From Desulfuromonadaceae bacterium UBA5613 (lineage in GTDB: Bacteria > Desulfobacterota > Desulfuromonadia > Desulfuromonadales > UBA2197), in the NCBI GenBank assembly GCA_002424625.1, contig DIKR01000141.1, positions 5,055 through 19,489 of the forward strand: a stretch of 14,435 nucleotides of DNA, in the 5' to 3' direction. Position numbers and translations under genes: made by a program. Positions within the stretch are counted from its first letter, which is position 1. Every line of letters begins with the position of its first letter. The notes under the pieces were generated by a model. The model saw nothing but the letters and a program-made list of their open reading frames with translations, had not been told where the DNA came from and did not search any database. Of the stretch, positions 7,553 to 12,974 are shown one piece after another.

Positions 7553-8008
7553 ATGAACTTGAAGACATTATTGGCGATGACCATCTTTACTCTTGTCATC
7601 CAAGGGATCGCCGGCGCGGCTATTGACCCCGGGATCGATCAAAACAACGTGGTTACTTCTAATGCCACCATGGAGATTTCTCCCCTCGTCAGTGCCGCTG
7701 CCCGCCCGGCAGTCAAGACCCCGCCTGCGAGTGAGGAAAGCGCTTCGGCCAAAAAACCCGACGCTGCTGTGCCCCAGGTCGAACTCTACGTCACCAGTTG
7801 GTGCCCCTACTGCAAGCAGGCCGAGAATTTTTTCCGCTCGCAGGGCATCCCCTACACGGCCTACGACATTGAAAAGGACAGCAGTGCTGCCCGGCGCAAA
7901 GAGCAGCTCGATAGCAGTAGAGGTGTCCCTTTAGCCATCATCAACGGTCAGATGATCCGCGGCTACTCCGCAGAAGCCTACCGGGAGGCGCTGAAGAAGA
8001 AGCCTTGA
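7553..8008 (+). CDS. exported glutaredoxin-domain protein (CPYC)
   Basis: This is a 151-residue thiol-disulfide protein. An N-terminal signal peptide (MNLKTLLAMTIFTLVIQGIAG) is followed by a ~50-residue low-complexity A/P/S/K-rich linker. The glutaredoxin fold begins at about residue 75: strand VELYVTSW, active site CPYC (Cys84, Cys87), helix QAENFFRSQG, then IPYTAYDIEKD. The cis-Pro loop GVPLAIING (Pro126) and GYSAEAYREAL complete it. The core has the length of NrdH/GrxC-like glutaredoxins, but these are normally cytoplasmic; the signal peptide and linker place this one outside the membrane, probably tethered or periplasmic. It may therefore act in envelope disulfide exchange instead of glutathione-dependent cytoplasmic reduction. 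The start at 7553 has GAGGGA at suitable spacing. The gene stands alone, closed by a strong hairpin. Confidence 0.88.
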   Translation: MNLKTLLAMTIFTLVIQGIAGAAIDPGIDQNNVVTSNATMEISPLVSAAARPAVKTPPASEESASAKKPDAAVPQVELYVTSWCPYCKQAENFFRSQGIPYTAYDIEKDSSAARRKEQLDSSRGVPLAIINGQMIRGYSAEAYREALKKKP

Positions 8009-8072
8009 GCGGGCCATTTCCGCATCCGGGTGGCCGGCGGCGTTGGCTGCTGGTGCGGGAAGGGGAGAAACA

Positions 8073-8101
8073 ATAAAGGCGGCCGATGGGGCCGCCTTTA
8101 T
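8073..8101. terminator. bidirectional terminator between glutaredoxin and DUF3309 genes
   Basis: ATAAAGGCGGCC (8073-8084) pairs perfectly with GGCCGCCTTTAT (8090-8101) around a GATGG loop, a 12-bp stem. On the minus strand the stem runs into TTTATTGTTTC; on the plus strand it ends CCTTTATAC. It sits between two convergent genes and can serve both. Confidence 0.75.
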
Positions 8102-8170
8102 ACTGGTTAATATCCCCCGAAAGACCGCCAGCTCTTTACAGGTTCAAGTGCTCAGTCCTTGGACTTGTCG

Positions 8171-8326
8171 CTAATTGAGCTTCCCCAGGAGCAAGAGGAT
8201 GAGGAGAATCAGCAGGATCAATCCGAGTCCCCCGCTGGGATAGTAGCCCCAACTCCTGCTGTGCGGCCAGGCGGGCAGGACGCCGATAAGGATGAGGATT
8301 AAGATAATGATCAATATCATTCCCAT
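8171..8326 (-). CDS. DUF3309 small membrane peptide (51 aa)
   Basis: Translating the minus strand from ATG 8326 gives 51 residues. They comprise a hydrophobic segment (MGMILIIILILILIGVLP), the turn AWPHSRSWGYYPSGG, and a second hydrophobic segment (LGLILLILLILLLLG) ending KLN with a TAG stop. The WPHSRSWGY-PSGG centre between two Leu/Ile helices is the hallmark of the DUF3309 family, whose function is unknown. An AGGGGA box lies about 7 nt upstream of the ATG. A second ATG two codons downstream (8320) is a possible alternative start. The peptide probably spans the inner membrane twice. It lies 78 nt downstream of the repeat lipoprotein on the same strand and may share its transcript. Its 3' side is closed by the bidirectional hairpin. 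Confidence 0.85.
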   Translation of the reverse strand: MGMILIIILILILIGVLPAWPHSRSWGYYPSGGLGLILLILLILLLLGKLN

Positions 8327-8404
8327 GACTTTCCCCTTTGCTTGTTAATGGACCATGCCACTGAATTTACATGGTTCTTCGCCTGCCGCTTTTCCGGAAA
8401 AACT

Positions 8405-8968
8405 CTAGCGGAACTGATTTAACTCTCTCTCCAGTGATTCGAGCCGTCGGGAAATTTCTCCTCTTTCCTCATTGGTCAAGGATCTCCCTCCTTCCGACAT
8501 TCGCAAATAATCACTGCGAATGGAGTCCAGTCTGGTCTGAAATTCACGTCCCTCGGCCGTCGGCAAGCGCCCGCTGGCTCTTTCATCATCAATTTTCTTT
8601 TGGAGGGTGATAATTCTGTCTCCACTCCCCGGTTCTACAATTCTTGTGGTCCGAACAAGAGCATGGTCGACATCTTTTTCAAGCGAATTCAGTCTGGTCT
8701 GAAGGGTGTCCCATTTTTCTCTGTAGACATCTTTGTTTCTCAACGCCGCATAGTCTGTTTGAATGCTCTGCAGCGTCGTCAGGAACGTCTGGGACTGCTC
8801 GGTGCTAAGCGCTCCGGTTTTCAGCCCTTCCCCGATCTTCCCCTGGATGACATTGATCTGGTTTTCTGTATTTCTTTCCTGGTCTGGCCAGGTGTGCATG
8901 GTGGCGCAGCCCGAAACTAAGGCTAATCCTAAAATCACCAGTAACGACAACAAAATATTCTGCTTCAT
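8405..8968 (-). CDS. lipoprotein with two tandem ~67-residue helical repeats, unknown function
   Basis: The product (187 aa) starts with a lipoprotein signal: MKQN, hydrophobic ILLSLLVILGLALV, lipobox VSGC (Cys21). An in-frame ATG at 9001 adds 11 polar residues but lacks a ribosome-binding site. The ATG at 8968 has AGGAGA at 8975-8980. The mature part consists of two related units at about residues 37-103 and 117-185. Each reads as I..LQ.KI, a G.L turn, then F.T.L.SI..DY, ending RL.SLE. Both are strongly predicted to be helical and charged, so each unit is likely a helical hairpin or coiled coil. No catalytic motif is visible. Its own promoter lies at 9029-9056. The function is unknown; an envelope scaffold or binding role is a guess. 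Confidence 0.85.
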   Translation of the reverse strand: MKQNILLSLLVILGLALVSGCATMHTWPDQERNTENQINVIQGKIGEGLKTGALSTEQSQTFLTTLQSIQTDYAALRNKDVYREKWDTLQTRLNSLEKDVDHALVRTTRIVEPGSGDRIITLQKKIDDERASGRLPTAEGREFQTRLDSIRSDYLRMSEGGRSLTNEERGEISRRLESLERELNQFR

Positions 8969-9028
8969 CTCACTTCTCCTGTCTTGTTGCTGCGCAAGCA
9001 TTGAAAATTGCGGGGTTAGTTTACATGA

Positions 9029-9056
9029 AGTGTAACCAGAGAATAACCGTTGTCAA
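9029..9056 (-). promoter_or_regulatory. sigma70-like promoter of the repeat lipoprotein gene
   Basis: On the minus strand TTGACA (9056-9051) is followed after 16 bp by TACACT (9034-9029), two mismatches from TATAAT. The ATG at 8968 is about 60 nt downstream. The box and spacing repeat the arrangement in front of the exported unknown protein (7361-7388). Confidence 0.6.
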
Positions 9057-9118
9057 TGGAACAAGTCTCAGGAAGTGGGGAATTCTTTAGCACTGACGCC
9101 TCGTTTCGCTGGGTGGCT

Positions 9119-9712
9119 CTATTGGGTCACAGCATCCTGAAGGATCCCGCCAATCTCTTGTAGTGGTCCCAATGGTTTCTTTTGAATTTCTTCCTCACGG
9201 ATTAAGGGCTGGCCGCCGGCGGGGTCCCGATAGGAAACGACATCGTCAACAATGGCGATCAGGCCGCGAAATTTCCAGCCGTTTGTATTCGTCACGCGTT
9301 TGAAGGTGAGAAAATCCGCCCAAAAATTACCTGTCCGCTTTTTGCCGACAATCGAGGGTTCAATCATATAAGCGGTGCAACGGTCTTTACTGTGGATGCA
9401 TTCCTGAATACCCGGCGCCAGGCTCTCCACGGCAATGGAGGAATTCGGGATGAAGATGCTGATGACCTCGGTGGTACTCATGATGCGGATATTGGGGACC
9501 AGATTGGGATCAAATCCCAATTTTTTCAGCTCGGCCACGGTCGTTACGCCCGGCACTATTTTCATGTAATCCCGTTTCGCGCTTTCATAATCGGTCCAGG
9601 GCGAATTGAGAGTTTTCTTGCTGGACGGCAGGAGTTTCGCACAGCTCATGCAGAGAAGAAGGAGAACAAACCCGCCGCTCAGGCGCAGAAAGGTCGCCGG
9701 CGTTATGTTCAT
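9119..9712 (-). CDS. predicted lipoprotein of unknown function with a BamE-like PGVTT segment
   Basis: The product (197 aa) has a hydrophobic N-terminal segment (FVLLLLCMSC). Cys24 could be lipidated, although the lipobox (CMSC) is not canonical. The segment YMKIVPGVTTVAELKKLGFDPN resembles the BamE/SmpA pattern 'PGmT..el...LG'. Cys105 and Cys112 (ECIHSKDRC) may form a disulfide. A further block NFWADFLTFKRVTNTNGWKF leads to IAIVDDVVSYRDPAGGQPL, with a proline-rich end. I recall uncharacterised proteobacterial homologues with the same blocks but no assigned role. Its ATG overlaps the TGA of the phosphatase gene (ATGA, 9709-9712), so it is probably translated by coupling; no strong ribosome-binding site of its own is seen. 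It is the last gene of the five-gene run. No clear terminator follows. Confidence 0.8.
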   Translation of the reverse strand: MNITPATFLRLSGGFVLLLLCMSCAKLLPSSKKTLNSPWTDYESAKRDYMKIVPGVTTVAELKKLGFDPNLVPNIRIMSTTEVISIFIPNSSIAVESLAPGIQECIHSKDRCTAYMIEPSIVGKKRTGNFWADFLTFKRVTNTNGWKFRGLIAIVDDVVSYRDPAGGQPLIREEEIQKKPLGPLQEIGGILQDAVTQ

Positions 9713-10539
9713 GACCTGCAGCCATGCAGATCGATGACGATGGCGGAACAGTCATCCTCGGGGGGGTCGGAGACGCCAAAGTCACTGAGGGACTGAAAAA
9801 GGAGGCAAAGAAATTCGTGGTGATCGGTGCCGGCGGTGGTGCGCAGCAGTTCTTTCAAGCGTTCGAGACCATAGGGCTCACCGGTGGCATTGGCGGTTTC
9901 AGTGACCCCGTCGGTATAAAGGAGGAGGCGATCTCCCCGGGTGAAGTTGTAGGATTGCAGCTGGATCTCCGGCATCTCGAAGAAACCGATGGGGGGACCG
10001 GTGGAGTGCAGTTCTTCGACCCTGCCATCGCGAAGGACCAGGGCCGGGACCTGGCCGGCGTTGACGTAGCGCATCGCGAAGGTGCGCGGATCGATGATTC
10101 CGTAGAAAAGGGAGGAGGAGAAGTACTGATCAATGGTCTCCGAGCGACGGGAAAACTCGATGAGGAAACGATTGACCTGCTGCACCAGTTCCAGCGGTGC
10201 GACGGTGCCGACGGCGACGGGATGGATGAAACCATAGATCAGGGACATGACCACCGAGGCATGCAGACCATGGCCGGTGACATCGCCGATAAAGAGGGTT
10301 TGGCATTCATCGGGCATATTGATGATATCGAAGTAGTCGCCGCCGAGTCCGGACGCCATCCGGTTCTTGACACCGCTGCGGCACCAGTTGCAGGTCGGTG
10401 AACTTTTGGGCAGCAGGAGCTGTTGTACCTTCTCGGCCAGCTCCATCCCTTCACTGAGAAATTTCCCCCGCACCCGGTTGTTCCCGAGCGTGCTTTGCAG
10501 AGTCATTGCACTCCTGGCTAATCCGTCATTGTATGCCAT
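9709..10539 (-). CDS. stand-alone SpoIIE/RsbU-type PP2C serine phosphatase
   Basis: The product (276 aa from the chosen start) is a PP2C-fold metal-dependent protein phosphatase of the RsbU/SpoIIE class, which typically dephosphorylates anti-sigma-factor antagonists (STAS proteins). The metal-binding aspartates are all present: GLGGDYFDI (Asp68), FIGDVTGHGLHAS (Asp86), LLLYTDGVTE (Asp210) and EDDCSAIVI (Asp262/263). The AEKVQQLLLP helix precedes the catalytic domain, as is usual. No receiver, PAS, HAMP or GAF domain is fused, so input must come from a partner. A CNWCRSG segment (Cys50, Cys53) just before the first metal motif is unusual. The ATG at 10539 has GAGGTG at 10544-10549. The longer in-frame start at 10593 overlaps the pcm stop and has no ribosome-binding site. 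The gene is fourth in the run, and its stop overlaps the next start. Confidence 0.9.
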   Translation of the reverse strand: MAYNDGLARSAMTLQSTLGNNRVRGKFLSEGMELAEKVQQLLLPKSSPTCNWCRSGVKNRMASGLGGDYFDIINMPDECQTLFIGDVTGHGLHASVVMSLIYGFIHPVAVGTVAPLELVQQVNRFLIEFSRRSETIDQYFSSSLFYGIIDPRTFAMRYVNAGQVPALVLRDGRVEELHSTGPPIGFFEMPEIQLQSYNFTRGDRLLLYTDGVTETANATGEPYGLERLKELLRTTAGTDHHEFLCLLFQSLSDFGVSDPPEDDCSAIVIDLHGCRS

Positions 10540-10586
10540 GGCACACCTCGTCACTTGAACTTGCGTTGTCGCTGTTGTTGACCTCT

Positions 10587-11252
10587 TTACCATCCGGCTG
10601 CGCCGATCAGGGGGACGAAGCGGACCGGGCAGAGTTCTTCGCTGTGGTAATCATTTTCACCCTGTCGCCTGACCCGGATCAGCATCTGCAGGGAGGAGGT
10701 CGGGCCGATGGGAATCACCAGTCTCCCTCCCGGCGCCAGTTGCTCAAGGAGGGGTTCCGGCAGTTTCGGCGCCCCGGCGGTCACGACGATGGCGTCATAA
10801 GGGGCATGTTCCGGCCAGCCGAGGGTGCCGTCTCCTGCATGGACGACAATGTTGCTGTAGCCGAGCTCTGTTAATCGTTCTCGAGCTTTATCGGCCAATC
10901 GCCCGAGCCGTTCGACCGTGTAGACCATTGCTGCAATCCGGCTCAGCACCGCGGCGGCGTAGCCGGAACCGGTGCCGATCTCCAGAACCCGGTCGCCGGG
11001 AGTCAGCGCCAGCGCTTCGGTCATATAAGCGACGATGTAGGGCTGCGAGATCGTCTGCTCCTCCTCGATTGGCAGCGGGTGATCGGCATAAGCGTGGGCT
11101 GCCAGTTCCGGAGCGATAAAAGCCTCCCGCGGCACCTCGTGCATCGCCCGCAGTACCGCCGTATCCTTGATGCCGCGACCGATCAGATCCTCACGGAACA
11201 TGATGTCGCGCGCTTCTTCCTTTCTCGTACTCCAGGGCACCCGGATCGTCAC
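10587..11252 (-). CDS. pcm: protein-L-isoaspartate O-methyltransferase
   Basis: This 221-residue SAM-dependent enzyme methylates isoaspartyl residues in aged proteins and so starts their repair; it acts in the cytoplasm. Family motifs are present: the N-terminal helix EDLIGRGIKDTAVLRAM and PREAFIAPEL, then the signature QTISQPYIVAYM (residues 66-77). The SAM-binding loop RVLEIGTGSGYAAAVL and acidic YTVER (Glu114) follow, with DGTLGW, YDAIVVTAGA, LAPGGRLVIPIG and the C-terminal RFVPLIG. The start is GTG at 11252. GAGGGGAG lies immediately upstream but only about 3 nt away, so the exact start is less certain than the gene. It lies 14 nt after the adenosine-specific kinase gene and is followed, after 47 nt, by the phosphatase. 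Confidence 0.95.
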   Translation of the reverse strand: MTIRVPWSTRKEEARDIMFREDLIGRGIKDTAVLRAMHEVPREAFIAPELAAHAYADHPLPIEEEQTISQPYIVAYMTEALALTPGDRVLEIGTGSGYAAAVLSRIAAMVYTVERLGRLADKARERLTELGYSNIVVHAGDGTLGWPEHAPYDAIVVTAGAPKLPEPLLEQLAPGGRLVIPIGPTSSLQMLIRVRRQGENDYHSEELCPVRFVPLIGAAGW

Positions 11253-11266
11253 ATGCTCCCCTCTCT

Positions 11267-11755
11267 TCAGCGTTTGTAGCCGAGTCGGCGCATCAGGGCG
11301 TGGCGTTCCTGCCGATCGAAATCAGTCTCTACCCCCTTGGGCGGCGCCCCGTCGATGACACCGAGAATTCCCCACCCCTGAAGAGTTGAGGCGACGATGA
11401 CCTGCAAGGGGTTGGCGGTGGCACAGTAGATGGTGCAGACCTCGGGGCAGTGCTTGATCTGATTGAGGACGGTGATCGGAAAGGCCTCGCGCAGCAGGAT
11501 GCAGAAGACATGGCCGGCGCCGATCGCTTTGAGGGCGGTGATGCAGTCCCGGGTCAGGTCGTCGTCATTCCCTTCAGTGCGGATCAGGCAGGGGCCGGAG
11601 GCCTCGGTAAAGGCGATGCCGAAGCGGGCCTGCGGTACCGCCGCGACGATGATTTCATAAAGATCTTCCGCGCTCTTGATGAAATGGGTCTGGCCGAGGA
11701 TGATGTTGCATCCTTCCGGATACTCAATCTTGACGTTATGGATTTCGAGTTGCAT
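11267..11755 (-). CDS. adenosine-specific kinase (PF04008 family)
   Basis: The product (162 aa) matches the small family named after an archaeal protein reported to bind and phosphorylate adenosine. Characteristic blocks are ILGQTHFIKSAEDLYE (residues 19-34), ARFGIAFTEASGPCLIR (43-59), EGNDDDL, then AIGAGHVFCILL. FPITVLNQIK and the especially typical CTIYCATANPLQVIVA (107-122) follow, with ILGVIDGAPPKGVE and the closing RRLGYKR. The length matches the family. There is no P-loop, as expected. The ATG at 11755 has AAGGAGGAG ending right upstream (AGGAGG at 11760-11765), a strong start. It sits 39 nt after the radical SAM gene and 14 nt before pcm. A link to SAM metabolism, where adenosine is an end product of both neighbours' chemistry, is inference. 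Confidence 0.9.
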   Translation of the reverse strand: MQLEIHNVKIEYPEGCNIILGQTHFIKSAEDLYEIIVAAVPQARFGIAFTEASGPCLIRTEGNDDDLTRDCITALKAIGAGHVFCILLREAFPITVLNQIKHCPEVCTIYCATANPLQVIVASTLQGWGILGVIDGAPPKGVETDFDRQERHALMRRLGYKR

Positions 11756-11794
11756 AACTCCTCCTTGGCCGGTAACTTTCCGGCCGGCCCGGAA

Positions 11795-12805
11795 TCACAT
11801 GCCGATGCCGGCAATGGCAGTGCCACAGTCGGGGCAGACCCCGTTGCGGATGCGGTTGGTGCCGATAACAAAGCCGTAGCGTTCGATCAGCAGGACGGCA
11901 CAGGACGGACACCTGGTGTTCTCGCCCCCTTCGCCGGGGACGTTCCCTTCGTAGACATAGCGCAGACCGGCGGCGCGACCGATCTCCCGCGCCCGGCGCA
12001 GTGTGGCGAGCGGGGTGCGGGGTCGGTCAGTCAGTTTGTAAGTGGGGTAGAACTGGCTGACGTGCCAGGGGGTGTCGATCCCGAGGTTGGCGACAATGAA
12101 ACTCGCGAGTTCCTGCAACTCTTTTTCGTCGTCGTTGAGACCGGGGATGATCAGGGTGGTGAGTTCGAGCCAGATTCCTGATTTGCGATAAGCGATAATC
12201 GAATCGAGGACCTCCGTCAGGCGGGCCTGGACAATATCGCGGTAAAAGTTTTCGGAGAAGCCCTTGAGGTCGATATTGGCGGCATCGAGCCAGGGGGCGA
12301 TCGTCGCCAGCGCCTCCGGAGTGATATAGCCGTTGGTGACAAAAATGTTCTTCAGGCCGGCTTCATGGGCGAGGCGGGCAGTATCGTAGGCAAATTCAAA
12401 GAAGATGGTCGGCTCGGTGTAGGTGTAGGCGATGGAGGCACAGCCATGCGCCACGGCCTTTTTCACCACCTCGGCCGGAGTGCGTGCCACTCCCCGGATT
12501 GGCGTCTCTTTCTCGACCTGTGAGATCTCGTAGTTCTGACAGTGGCGGCAGCGGAAGTTGCACCCGGCCGTAGCGATGGAGTAGGAGCGGCTCCCCGGCT
12601 GGAAATGGAAGAGGGGTTTCTTTTCGATGGGGTCGACGTTCTCGGCGCAGAGTTTACCGTAGACCAGGCTGTAAAGGGTGCCGTCCTGGTTCTCGCGGAC
12701 CCCGCAGTGGCCGCGGTCGCCGTCGGCAATCAGGCAGCGGAAGCGACAGAGGCCGCAACGCACCCGGTTGTCCTCCAGCTCTTCGTAGAACATCGCCTCC
12801 TTCAT
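11795..12805 (-). CDS. amrS: AmmeMemoRadiSam-type radical SAM enzyme (AmrS)
   Basis: The product (336 aa) is a radical SAM protein of the AmmeMemoRadiSam system, usually encoded near Memo-like and AMMECR1-like genes; the reaction is not known to me. The N-terminus has a pyruvate-formate-lyase-activase-like cysteine cluster (Cys17, Cys20, Cys24, Cys34). The 4Fe-4S motif is CNFRCRHCQ (Cys82, Cys86, Cys89). Core blocks include AYTYTEPTIFFEFAYDTA, KNIFVTNGYI, AANIDLKGF, LELTTLIIPGLND and WHVSQFYPTYKL. The C-terminus has two CxxC pairs (Cys299/302 and Cys324/327), likely a zinc ribbon. The ATG at 12805 has AGGAGG at 12811-12816. A second in-frame ATG (12793) is too close to its own AGGAGG to be preferred. 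It is the first gene of the run. A TAAAAT box upstream lacks a good -35, so no promoter is called. Memo and AMMECR1 partners are not in the window. Confidence 0.94.
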   Translation of the reverse strand: MKEAMFYEELEDNRVRCGLCRFRCLIADGDRGHCGVRENQDGTLYSLVYGKLCAENVDPIEKKPLFHFQPGSRSYSIATAGCNFRCRHCQNYEISQVEKETPIRGVARTPAEVVKKAVAHGCASIAYTYTEPTIFFEFAYDTARLAHEAGLKNIFVTNGYITPEALATIAPWLDAANIDLKGFSENFYRDIVQARLTEVLDSIIAYRKSGIWLELTTLIIPGLNDDEKELQELASFIVANLGIDTPWHVSQFYPTYKLTDRPRTPLATLRRAREIGRAAGLRYVYEGNVPGEGGENTRCPSCAVLLIERYGFVIGTNRIRNGVCPDCGTAIAGIGM

Positions 12806-12909
12806 GATCGCCTCCTGTCAATCTTGATTGCATTTTACTAAAGCTTAACAGTGAAACGGCCATGAGCAATCACTCCAAAGTTGCAAAGACATCGAACTTT
12901 ATGCGCAAA

Positions 12910-12951
12910 CAGCAACGCCGCATTCAACAAGTGTTGGATGCGGCGTTGCTG
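12910..12951 (-). terminator. long stable hairpin downstream of the RNA helicase gene
   Basis: AGCAACGCCGCATTCAAC (12911-12928) and GTTGGATGCGGCGTTGCT (12933-12950) pair over 18 bp with a single G-T wobble and an AAGT loop; an extra C-G pair (12910/12951) extends it to 19 bp. It starts 24 nt beyond the helicase stop. The minus-strand continuation TTTGCGCAT is only weakly T-rich. Confidence 0.75.
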
Positions 12952-12974
12952 CGAGGTTTGGAGCAAGGTTGCGT

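Noticed and set aside
8155..8166. AGTCCTTGGACT palindrome
   Set aside because: A 12-bp perfect palindrome with no loop, next to a much stronger hairpin; too short to assign as an operator without a second copy.
8371..9035. Plus-strand open frames opposite the repeat lipoprotein
   Set aside because: They overlap a minus-strand gene that has a lipobox, ribosome-binding site and promoter; the plus-strand translations show no domain and no start signals.
10540..10593. Upstream start of the PP2C phosphatase at 10593
   Set aside because: There is no ribosome-binding site and it would overlap the pcm stop. The ATG at 10539 has GAGGTG at the right distance and begins a sensible N-terminal helix.
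12806..12860. TAAAAT box upstream of the radical SAM gene as a promoter
   Set aside because: No acceptable -35 hexamer lies 16-18 bp upstream, so a sigma70 promoter cannot be supported.
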